This document shows, in pieces, positions 18,129 to 25,031 of a DNA stretch of 64,000 nt (position 1 is its first letter; every line of letters begins with the position of its first letter). The notes under the pieces were generated by a model. That model made no database searches and was not told the origin of the DNA. It saw only the letters and a program-made list of their open reading frames with translations. The DNA comes from Actinocorallia herbida. Lineage in GTDB: Bacteria; Actinomycetota; Actinomycetes; Streptosporangiales; Streptosporangiaceae. Location of the stretch: assembly GCF_003751225.1 (NCBI RefSeq), contig NZ_RJKE01000001.1, positions 8,246,001 through 8,310,000 of the forward strand. The letters are read 5' to 3'. The translations under genes and the position numbers were made by a program.

Positions 18129-18941
18129 ATGCCTTCGATCCTGCCGATCAGCACCGCCCACTGCACCGTGGAGCAGGACGGCCCCGTGGTCATCGTGACG
18201 ATGAACCGGCCGGAAGCCAAGAACGCGTTGAGCAGCGACATGCTCGTCGGCATGGCGGACGCCTTCGCCTACATCTCCGAGGACCCCTCCGTACGGGTAG
18301 GCGTCCTCACCGGAGCGGGCGGAGACTTCTGCGCGGGCGCGGACCTCAAGGCGATGGGCACCCCTTCACAGGACGAGCGGGTGCGGCAGCGGGCGTCGGA
18401 GATCACGAACTACCACTGGAAGGGCCTGCTGCGCGAAGCCGTCCCGACCAAGCCGATCATCGCCGCGATCGAGGGCTACGCCGTCGCGGGCGGCACCGAG
18501 CTCCTCCTCGGCACGGACCTCCGCGTCGTCGCCGAGGACGCGACCCTCGGCCTCTTCGAGGCGCGCCGCGGCCTGTTCCCGATGGGCGGCAGCGCCATCC
18601 GCCTCCCCCGCCAGATCGGCTACGCCGCCGCGATGGACATCCTCATCACCGCGCGCGAGGTGCCCCCGGCCGAGGCCCTGTCCCTCGGCCTCATCAACAG
18701 GGTCGTCCCCAAGGGCGAGGCGCTGAAGGTGGCCCTGGAGTTCGCCGAGGCCGTCGCCGCGAGCGCCCCCCTGTCCGTCCAGGCCATCCTGCGCGTCTAC
18801 CGCGAGACCTCCCACCTCCCCGAGGAGGAGGCCCTCAAGATCCAGGACGAGATCGGCTGGAAGGTCATGGGCTCCGAGGACGCCAAGGAGGGCACCCGCG
18901 CCTTCCGCGAGAAGCGCCCCGCCGACTTCAAGGGCGCCTGA
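18129..18941 (+). CDS. echA19: EchA19-type enoyl-CoA hydratase
   Basis: 270-residue crotonase. Start ATG has AAGGAG at ideal spacing. Key segments: the oxyanion-hole motif GAGGDFCAGADLKAM near residue 62, IEGYAVAGGTELLLGTDLRV near 115, and the catalytic-region motif EARRGLFPMGGSAIRLPRQI near 138-157. The C-terminus DAKEGTRAFREKRPADF closely resembles that of M. tuberculosis EchA19, which hydrates the steroid side-chain enoyl-CoA during cholesterol catabolism. It is divergent from the FadD operon and shares its KstR-like region. Downstream lies only antitoxin debris, so it is probably monocistronic. Confidence 0.8.
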   Translation: MPSILPISTAHCTVEQDGPVVIVTMNRPEAKNALSSDMLVGMADAFAYISEDPSVRVGVLTGAGGDFCAGADLKAMGTPSQDERVRQRASEITNYHWKGLLREAVPTKPIIAAIEGYAVAGGTELLLGTDLRVVAEDATLGLFEARRGLFPMGGSAIRLPRQIGYAAAMDILITAREVPPAEALSLGLINRVVPKGEALKVALEFAEAVAASAPLSVQAILRVYRETSHLPEEEALKIQDEIGWKVMGSEDAKEGTRAFREKRPADFKGA

Positions 18942-19007
18942 CCACTCCCGTCCGGCGCCCCCTCCGCAGGCTGCTTGCCATTCATGTACGTGATTACGTA
19001 CGCGGTG

Positions 19008-19133
19008 ACGCGGCCCAACCGCGAGCCGGCCGTGGTGATCAGCCTGCGCGAGTACGAGTCCCTGAAGGAGACGGCGTTCCTGCTCGGCATCCCGGCTAAT
19101 GCCCGCCGTCTCGCCGCCTCCATAGAGAGCTTG
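19008..19133 (+). pseudogene. Phd/YefM antitoxin C-terminal fragment
   Basis: The reading frame encodes TRPNREPAVVISLREYESLK followed by ETAFLLGIPANARRLAASIE, the second half of a YefM-type antitoxin (the part after the ITRPGREP turn). The N-terminal DNA-binding half is missing, and upstream codons do not continue the fold. No toxin gene is present. It reads as a remnant. Confidence 0.6.
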
Positions 19134-19155
19134 CCTTGCCCGGAGGGGAGGGTTC

Positions 19156-19251
19156 ATGCATCCGATGTCCGCGAGCGAGTTCCGCTCGAACCTGGCCGCG
19201 GCCCTGGACCGCGTCACCGAGGATCTCGACGAGATCATCACTCGTCCCGGT
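19156..19251 (+). pseudogene. Phd/YefM antitoxin N-terminal fragment, out of order
   Basis: ATG with a GGAGGGGAGGG ribosome site opens MHPMSASEFRSNLAAALDRV, then TEDLDEIITRPG, the classic first half of a YefM antitoxin. Homology stops exactly where the upstream fragment (19008-19133) begins. The two halves lie in reversed order on the same strand, as expected if a tandem pair lost its outer halves. Confidence 0.6.
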
Positions 19252-19433
19252 CCGCGAGAGGGCGCAGCAGAACACCGGCTCCATCCGGTCCTCCGACCAC
19301 ACGCGCACCCTCCCTCGCATCGATTCTTCGCCTTAGATCGACATCCCAGCCGATTTGTTCGCTTTTCGGCCGGGTCGGGCCATATCCGGTTGTTACGCGC
19401 CAGTAGCGGTACGTCTTCTCACAGGAGGTTGAT

Positions 19434-19739
19434 ATGTCCGCTACCGAACGCACCCGATGGGCCGAGCGCCGCACCAACCCGGTAAGCCGCGCGATCGGCC
19501 TGATCACCTGGCTCGTCGTCGCCGTCCTCGTCATCGGCATGCTGCTCGTCTGGGCCGACGCCAACCAGGCCAACGACCTGGTGAACTTCATCCTCAACCT
19601 GGGCGAATGGCTCGCCGAACCCTTCGACGACGTCTTCACCCCCTCCGGCCACGACGCCGCCCTCTACCAGAACTGGACCCTGGCCGCCGTCGTCTACTGG
19701 GCCGTAGGCAGCCTCCTCGCCTACCTGACCCGCCGCTGA
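19434..19739 (+). CDS. Small two-TM membrane protein, unknown
   Basis: 101 residues. Strong ribosome site AGGAGG six bases before the ATG. Basic N-terminus, then a TM helix (GLITWLVVAVLVIGMLLVWA), an acidic loop (LGEWLAEPFDDVFTP) and a second helix (TLAAVVYWAVGSLLAYLTRR). The topology suggests both ends in the cytoplasm. I do not recognise a named family, though small proteins of this layout are common in actinomycetes. It is followed by a GC-rich hairpin. Confidence 0.8.
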   Translation: MSATERTRWAERRTNPVSRAIGLITWLVVAVLVIGMLLVWADANQANDLVNFILNLGEWLAEPFDDVFTPSGHDAALYQNWTLAAVVYWAVGSLLAYLTRR

Positions 19740-19790
19740 CCCCGGCCCCCGACCGGGCCCCTGCGGGCACCCGTCCCGCCTTCATGAAGA

Positions 19791-19823
19791 AGGGCGGCCG
19801 CGCCGACCGCGCGGCCGCCCTTT
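19791..19823 (+). terminator. Hairpin terminator after the two-TM gene
   Basis: AGGGCGGCCGCG pairs with CGCGGCCGCCCT (12 bp, 7-base loop), followed by a short T tract. It is 50 bp after the stop at 19739. Confidence 0.7.
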
Positions 19824-19860
19824 CCGCATCCCTCTGCGGCCGGCCGCGGAAGGAAACGGA

Positions 19861-19891
19861 AAGGCGCCCCCCGGGGGGAGGGGGGCGCCTT
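19861..19891 (-). terminator. Hairpin terminator after the NPD flavoprotein gene
   Basis: AAGGCGCCCCCC pairs with GGGGGGCGCCTT, 20 bp beyond the minus-strand stop at 19912. Together with the preceding hairpin it separates two convergent units. Confidence 0.65.
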
Positions 19892-19911
19892 GGGGTGGGA
19901 AGACCGGGGGG

Positions 19912-21027
19912 TCAGTCTTCGTCGTTGACGAGGGTGTTGAGGCGATCGGTGGCTTCGATGAACTCGGACATGAGGTCGTAGACGACCTGGGCGGTGGGCT
20001 TGACCTGGTTCATGGAGCCGACGATCTGGCCGACCGGGAAGGTGACGAGTTCGCCGTCGCCCGAGCGGGAGATGCGGCGGAGGGCGTCGGAGATGAGCAT
20101 GAACTGCATGGGCATGGGGAGGTAGCCGGGGGACTTCTCCGACTCCCAGGCCTCGGTCCAGGCGGTCTTGAGGAAGCGGGCGGGCTTGCCCGTCCAGGCG
20201 CGGGAGCGGACCGTGTCGCGGCTGGTGGCCTTGAGCAGCTTGGGCATGGCCTGCTCGGGGGTGTCGGCCTCGTCGACGGTCAGCCAGATGCTGCCGGTCC
20301 AGACGCCTTCGGCGCCCAGGGCGAGGCCCGCGGCGACCTGACGGCCGCGGCCGATGCCGCCCGCGGCGAGGACGATGGCCTCGTCGCCGACCTCGTCCAC
20401 GACGTCCGGGATGAGGACCATGGTGGAGATCTCGCCCGTGTGGCCGCCGGCCTCGGTGCCCTGCGCGACGATGATGTCGACGCCGACCTCGACCTGCTTG
20501 CGCGCGTGGTGCGCGCTGGAGGCCAGGCCCGCGACCTTCACGCCGTGCTGGTGGGCCAGCTCGACGACGTCGGCCGGGGGCGGGCCGAGCGCGTTGGCCA
20601 GCAGTGCGATCGGGTGCTTGAGCGCCACCTCGACCTGCGGCCTCGCCGTCTGGTCGGTCCAGCCGAGCAGGGCGCGCCCGGCGGTCTCCGTGGACGGCTC
20701 GACCCCGTGCTCGGTGAGCAGGCCCTCCAGGAAGTCCCGATGCTCCTGCGGGATCATCGACTGGAGTTTGCCCAGCAGTTCCTCGGCGTCGCCCAGGTCC
20801 GCGCCCTCGTACTTCGCCGGCATCACGACGTCCACGCCGTACGGCTTGCCGCCGACGTGCTCGTCGATCCACTTGAGCTCGAGCTCAAGTTCTTCCGGTG
20901 TGAAGTAGAGCGCTCCCAGCACGCCCATGCCGCCTGCGCGGCTCACCGCGGCGACCACGTCGCGGCAGTGACTGAAAGCGAAGATCGGGTACTCGATACC
21001 GAAGAGTTCGGTTACACGTGTCCGCAC
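19912..21027 (-). CDS. NPD-family flavoprotein (nitronate monooxygenase/enoyl reductase-like)
   Basis: 371 residues. A TIM-barrel FMN protein of the 2-nitropropane dioxygenase family: N-terminal TELFGIEYPIFAF, the flavin motif AQGTEAGGHTGEISTM near residue 200 and AAGGIGRGRQVAAGLALGA near 235. The start is GTG (VRTRVTELFGIEYP), which keeps the usual short N-terminus; the longer frame adds no homology. The C-terminal 100 residues (KSPGYLPMPMQFM onward) extend beyond simple NPD enzymes. Proposed activity is oxidation or reduction of an activated substrate; the exact reaction is unknown. A perfect KstR consensus lies 32 bp upstream, so steroid-linked expression is likely. Confidence 0.8.
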   Translation of the reverse strand: MRTRVTELFGIEYPIFAFSHCRDVVAAVSRAGGMGVLGALYFTPEELELELKWIDEHVGGKPYGVDVVMPAKYEGADLGDAEELLGKLQSMIPQEHRDFLEGLLTEHGVEPSTETAGRALLGWTDQTARPQVEVALKHPIALLANALGPPPADVVELAHQHGVKVAGLASSAHHARKQVEVGVDIIVAQGTEAGGHTGEISTMVLIPDVVDEVGDEAIVLAAGGIGRGRQVAAGLALGAEGVWTGSIWLTVDEADTPEQAMPKLLKATSRDTVRSRAWTGKPARFLKTAWTEAWESEKSPGYLPMPMQFMLISDALRRISRSGDGELVTFPVGQIVGSMNQVKPTAQVVYDLMSEFIEATDRLNTLVNDED

Positions 21028-21058
21028 CCCCGCACTGTAAGCCGCGCGGGGGAGAAAC

Positions 21059-21072
21059 TGCAACAGGTTCTA
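21059..21072 (-). promoter_or_regulatory. KstR-type operator upstream of the NPD flavoprotein gene
   Basis: The minus strand reads TAGAACCTGTTGCA, a full match to the fixed bases of TnnAACnnGTTnnA. It lies 32-45 bp upstream of the GTG at 21027, where it could block a promoter. Confidence 0.65.
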
Positions 21073-21112
21073 TTTTGCTTTGGCCTGGGCCGCCGGGATC
21101 AAGGAACCGGTT

Positions 21113-22048
21113 CTACTTCGTCGCCTTCGCCTCGCGCGAGCCCCCGACCAGCGACAGGACGCCGCCCGCGATGAGCATGACGAGCCCGATGCCGAACGCG
21201 ATGGCCGGAAGGGTGACCTCGACGCGGCTGATGTTGGCCGCGTAGGCCTCCGAACGGCTGACGAGCTTCTTCACGTCCTCGTCGCCGGTGACCAGGTCGG
21301 CCTTGACGAACGTGCCCTCGTGCCCGTCGGCGGTGCGCAGCGTCGAGTCCATGTTCTGCCGCAGCTTGACCGGCATGCCCGTGCGCGGGTCCACCCAGAA
21401 GGTGTTCTCCGACGAGTAGTACCTGTCGATCTTGGCCGGCTTGTCGTCCTTCTTCAGACCGACGACGGTCGGGTCGACCTTCTTCTTGGACTTGCCGATG
21501 AGGGTCTGCTCGACCTTCTGCTCGTACCGGTAGACCTCGACGCCGGAGATCGTCTCCACACCGGAGAAGACCGCGGGCCAGGTCCGGCCGGTCGGCAGGT
21601 CGAACACCTGGTACGTGCGCTGCTCGACCTTGCCGATCGGCAGCATCAGGCCATAGCCGCTCTGCTTGACCGAGGTGTCGCGGTCGAGCATCGCGCCCGC
21701 CTCGTTGGTGAGCAGGCCGGTCCGCCGGTCGGGCGAGAACTGGAACTCGATGAGGGAGAGCTGGCCCTTCTTCTGGCTCAGGTAGTAGGTGCCGATGAGG
21801 GCCAGGACGTCATCGGTGCCGTTGCGGACGTCGCCCGCGACACTGATCTGGCCCTTGACCTCCTGGTCGCGCTTGACCTTGTTGGTCGCCAGGTCGTAGA
21901 AGGCGCCGTCCGGCGCGACGAGCGTGATCCGCTCCTGGAAGTCCAACGGCGCGGCGACGACCTTGTCCGCGATGTAGAACCGGCAGAGCGGTGCGAGCGT
22001 CAAGAAGAACGCTCCGAGCATGACCAGCAGAAAGCCGCCCCGCCGCAT
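21113..22048 (-). CDS. DUF3068 membrane protein (Rv0227c-like)
   Basis: 311 residues: N-terminal TM (GGFLLVMLGAFFLTLAPL), a large extracytoplasmic beta-rich domain, and a C-terminal TM (LPAIAFGIGLVMLIAGGVLSL). The DUF3068/PorA-like signatures FWVDPRTGMPVKLRQN and AYAANISRVEVTL are recognisable. ATG chosen with GGAGG eight bases upstream. Function is unknown; in mycobacteria the Rv0227c homologue neighbours envelope glycan genes, and here too it adjoins an arabinosyltransferase cluster read in the opposite direction. Inference: an envelope assembly factor. Confidence 0.78.
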   Translation of the reverse strand: MRRGGFLLVMLGAFFLTLAPLCRFYIADKVVAAPLDFQERITLVAPDGAFYDLATNKVKRDQEVKGQISVAGDVRNGTDDVLALIGTYYLSQKKGQLSLIEFQFSPDRRTGLLTNEAGAMLDRDTSVKQSGYGLMLPIGKVEQRTYQVFDLPTGRTWPAVFSGVETISGVEVYRYEQKVEQTLIGKSKKKVDPTVVGLKKDDKPAKIDRYYSSENTFWVDPRTGMPVKLRQNMDSTLRTADGHEGTFVKADLVTGDEDVKKLVSRSEAYAANISRVEVTLPAIAFGIGLVMLIAGGVLSLVGGSREAKATK

Positions 22049-22171
22049 CGACCGCACCTCCGGGTCTCGCGGAGCCCCCGGCAGCCCCGCATTACTGGGG
22101 CGTAACCCTACCGGAGGGGATATCCGCGACTCCTGGGTCAGACAAGTTGTTATCCGACCTACTCTCTTCCC

Positions 22172-23674
22172 GTGACACTCCGCCGGGCGCCCCTCCCCCC
22201 ACTGCTCGGGCTCGGCGCCGGACTCCTGGTCCTCGGCCCCGCGCTCGCCCCCGGGTTCGTGCTGTCCTACGACATGGTGTTCGTGCCCGGCCCCGCCCTG
22301 ACGGAGGCGATGCTCGGCCGGACCGGCGGCTTCCCCCGGCAGGTTCCCAGCGACGCCGTCGCCGCGGCCCTGTCCTTCGTGCCGTACAGCCAGCAGCTCA
22401 TCCTGCTGTCGATCTTCGTCATCGCGGCCTGGGGCGTCGCGCGGCTGGTGCCGGGGCCGTGGCCGGGTAAGGCCGCGGCGGCGGTCTTCTACGTGTGGAA
22501 CCCCTATGTCGCCGAGCGGCTGTTGCTGGGGCACTGGGCCCTGCTGCTCGGATACGCGGGACTGCCCTGGGTGCTGCGCGCGGTCCTGCGCCGGCGCGGG
22601 CTCTGGGCCGCGCTGATCCCCGCCGCGATAGGCGGGTTCGCCGCCATGAACCTCACCCTGCTCGTCCTGGTCGCGGGACTCATCGTGCTGCGCGGGCGGG
22701 GCGCCTTGAAAGCCTGCCTGACGTACCTCGCCTTCGCCTCCCCGTATCTGGTCCCCGCTCTGCTCTTCGCCTCGGGCACCGTTACGGACCCCTCCGGAGT
22801 GGACGCCTTCGCGGCCCGTGCGGACACCCCCTTCGGCACGTTCGGGAGCCTGCTGTCCCTGGGAGGCATCTGGAACGCCGAGGTCGTCCCGCCCGGGTAC
22901 GGGCCCTTCCTGCCCGCCCTTCTCCTGCTCGTCTTCGTCTGTGCGTGCCTGATCTGCCTTGCCCGCGCCCGGACGCCCCTGAGCCGGGCCGCTCTCTACG
23001 CGGGGGCCACGGGACTCGCCTTGGCCTGCATCGGGATCACCGCACCTGGACGGGCCGCCTTGCGCGCTCTCATCGAGATCCAGCCTGCGTTCGGAGTCCT
23101 GCGCGACGGGCAGCTCTACCTGGGACCCCTCGCCCTTGCCGCCGCCCTTGGACTCGGTCGTCTCGCCTCCGTCCGGGCGCTGGCCCTTTTCGCGCCCGCC
23201 CTGCCCGTCATCCCCGTGCTACTGCTCCCCGGCCTCGCCTGGGGCGCCTTCGGCACGCTGTCCTCCGTCGACTTCCCCGACGACTGGCGCACCGCCCAGA
23301 AGATCATCAACGCCGATCCCGTCGCCGGCCCCGCCCTCTCCCTCCCGTGGGGGGCGTACCGGAGGCCGGACTGGAACGGGGGCCGGGCCGTCATGGACCC
23401 GCTCCCCCGGATGCTGGAGCGCCACGTCGTCTGGCACGACGGCTTCCGCGTCGGCGACGCCGTCCTGGCCAACGAGGACCCGCGCGCCGTCAAGGCCGCG
23501 AAGATCCTTGAGACGTCCGACGGACTCGCCGCTCCGCTCATCGCCGAGGGGTACCGATACGTCCTGATCACCAAGGACTCCTCCGCCGCGGCCCTTCGCG
23601 CCAGGCTCACCGGCGCCACACTGGTGTTCGAAGGCCCCACGCTGCTCGTCTTCCAGCTCCAGCACCCTGGATGA
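22172..23674 (+). CDS. Polytopic membrane protein, GT-C-like (Rv0226c-like)
   Basis: 500 residues with about ten hydrophobic segments through residue 400 and a soluble C-terminal part (about 400-500). GTG start without a Shine-Dalgarno site; the leader is short, so a leaderless message is possible. Features such as FYVWNPYVAERLLLGHWALL and a loop rich in Trp and Pro resemble the GT-C type polyprenyl-phosphate sugar transferases adjacent to AftD in mycobacteria. I cannot identify a catalytic DE or DD motif with confidence. Followed by a DUF2613 peptide, a GT4 and AftD in the same direction, so it is likely co-transcribed for envelope glycan synthesis. Confidence 0.7.
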   Translation: MTLRRAPLPPLLGLGAGLLVLGPALAPGFVLSYDMVFVPGPALTEAMLGRTGGFPRQVPSDAVAAALSFVPYSQQLILLSIFVIAAWGVARLVPGPWPGKAAAAVFYVWNPYVAERLLLGHWALLLGYAGLPWVLRAVLRRRGLWAALIPAAIGGFAAMNLTLLVLVAGLIVLRGRGALKACLTYLAFASPYLVPALLFASGTVTDPSGVDAFAARADTPFGTFGSLLSLGGIWNAEVVPPGYGPFLPALLLLVFVCACLICLARARTPLSRAALYAGATGLALACIGITAPGRAALRALIEIQPAFGVLRDGQLYLGPLALAAALGLGRLASVRALALFAPALPVIPVLLLPGLAWGAFGTLSSVDFPDDWRTAQKIINADPVAGPALSLPWGAYRRPDWNGGRAVMDPLPRMLERHVVWHDGFRVGDAVLANEDPRAVKAAKILETSDGLAAPLIAEGYRYVLITKDSSAAALRARLTGATLVFEGPTLLVFQLQHPG

Positions 23675-23727
23675 TTCGGTATAAATGGCTCTACCCTGGC
23701 GCCCTCCGGGCAACTGAAAGGCCTCCG

Positions 23728-23856
23728 ATGCGCATCCTCGTCGCGATCATCGCCGGCGTGCTGCTGGCGACCGGCTCCTCCGTGGCCATCGTCAACGCCG
23801 CCACGGCCAAGCCCGACCCCCGGCCACTGAACATCTACCCCTACGGCCAGCGTTAG
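23728..23856 (+). CDS. DUF2613 small secreted/membrane peptide (Rv0236A-like)
   Basis: 42 residues: MRILVAIIAGVLLATGSSVA is a TM or signal segment, then a short tail with PDPRPLNIYPYGQR. ATG chosen with GAAAGG upstream. DUF2613 peptides of this size and Tyr-Gly ending sit next to aftD in mycobacteria and related bacteria. Role unknown; a small subunit of the arabinosyltransferase complex is a reasonable guess. Confidence 0.75.
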   Translation: MRILVAIIAGVLLATGSSVAIVNAATAKPDPRPLNIYPYGQR

Positions 23857-23918
23857 CCGCCTTGGCGCTGTCATCGGGGACGGTCGACGACGCGGCACGA
23901 CCCCTCGATGGAAGGGCC

Positions 23919-25031
23919 GTGCCGCGGCGGGTCGCGATCGTCAACTGGCGGGACCCGTGGCAGCGCGCGGCGGGCGGCGCCGAGCTCTACGCCTGGCGGA
24001 TGGCCGAGCAGCTGAGGGACCGGGGCTCGGCGGTCACCTTCGTCACCGGCCGTGAGCCGGGCCAGCCCCGCGCCGAGGTCCGTGACGGCATCCGGATCGT
24101 GCGCCGGGGCGGCACCTTCTCCCGCTACCCCCTGGTCCTCGGCTGGCTGCTGCGCCACCGGACCGCCTTCGACGTCGCGATCGACTGCATGAACGGCGTC
24201 CCGTTCCTTTCGCCGCTGGCCCTCGCCCGGCGCACGAAGATCATCCTGCTGGTCCACCATGTCCACGACCGGCAGTTCTCGCTGTACTTCGGCAGGTTCC
24301 TCGCCGCCGTCGGCCGCACGATCGAGGGGCCGGTCGCCCGCAGGATCTACCGGAGCGGGCCCACCGTCGCCGTCTCCGCCTCGACCGCCCACGCGCTGCG
24401 CAGGCGGCTCCGCTGGGACGGCCCCCTCTACATCGTCCCGAACGGCGCGCCCTCCCCTGCTCCGCTTCCGCGCGGCACCTCTGCCGGGGACCCTTCACTC
24501 GTCACCGTCGGCAGGCTCGTCGCGCACAAGCGGGTGGACCGGCTGATCGAGGCCACCGCCGCGCTGCGCGCCGACCACCCCGGCGTCCACCTGCACATCG
24601 TGGGACGCGGCCCGGAGCACGCCGCGCTCGCCGCCCGGATCGACGAGCTGGGCCTCGCCGGCCACGTGACGCTGCACGGCTACCTGCCCGAGCCCGCCAA
24701 GGACGCCCTCCTCGCGGGCGCGGACCTGCACCTGTCCGCGTCCCGCTACGAGGGCTGGGGCCTGTCCGTCGTCGAGGCCGCCGCGTACGGCGTCCCGACG
24801 GTCTCCTACGACGTCGAGGGCCTGCGCGACGCGATCCGCGACGGTGAGACCGGCTGGCTCGCCAGGCCCGGCGAGGACCTCGCCGACGCCGTCCGCCGCG
24901 CCCTGGCCGAGCTCCAGGCGCACGGCCCCCGGTTCCACGCCGCCTGCCGGGGCTGGGCGGGCCGGTTCACCTGGGCGGAGAGCGGTGCGCGCATGCACCG
25001 CCTGATCATGGACGACCTCGATGCCTTCTGA
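23919..25031 (+). CDS. GT4-family glycosyltransferase (Rv0225-like)
   Basis: 370 residues from GTG (VPRRVAIVNWRDPW) with GGAAGG just upstream; an in-frame TTG at 23862 would add 19 residues but has no ribosome site. GT-B fold: an acceptor half with GGAELYAWRMAEQL and LVHHVHDRQFS, a donor half with VGRLVAHKRVDRLIEA, and the EX7E motif ASRYEGWGLSVVEAAA near residue 283. Retaining transferases of this family use nucleotide sugars at the cytoplasmic face. It overlaps the AftD-like start by 11 bp, so the two are coupled. Confidence 0.82.
   Translation: MPRRVAIVNWRDPWQRAAGGAELYAWRMAEQLRDRGSAVTFVTGREPGQPRAEVRDGIRIVRRGGTFSRYPLVLGWLLRHRTAFDVAIDCMNGVPFLSPLALARRTKIILLVHHVHDRQFSLYFGRFLAAVGRTIEGPVARRIYRSGPTVAVSASTAHALRRRLRWDGPLYIVPNGAPSPAPLPRGTSAGDPSLVTVGRLVAHKRVDRLIEATAALRADHPGVHLHIVGRGPEHAALAARIDELGLAGHVTLHGYLPEPAKDALLAGADLHLSASRYEGWGLSVVEAAAYGVPTVSYDVEGLRDAIRDGETGWLARPGEDLADAVRRALAELQAHGPRFHAACRGWAGRFTWAESGARMHRLIMDDLDAF

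Noticed and set aside
21102-21115. KstR-like AGGAACCGGTTCTA at the DUF3068 stop codon
   Set aside because: It matches the consensus with one mismatch but overlaps the 3' end of a coding region and lies 75 bp upstream of the NPD start, behind a perfect site. Probably chance or secondary.
23862-23918. Longer GT4 start at TTG 23862
   Set aside because: It adds 19 non-conserved residues and lacks a ribosome site, whereas GTG 23919 has GGAAGG just upstream.
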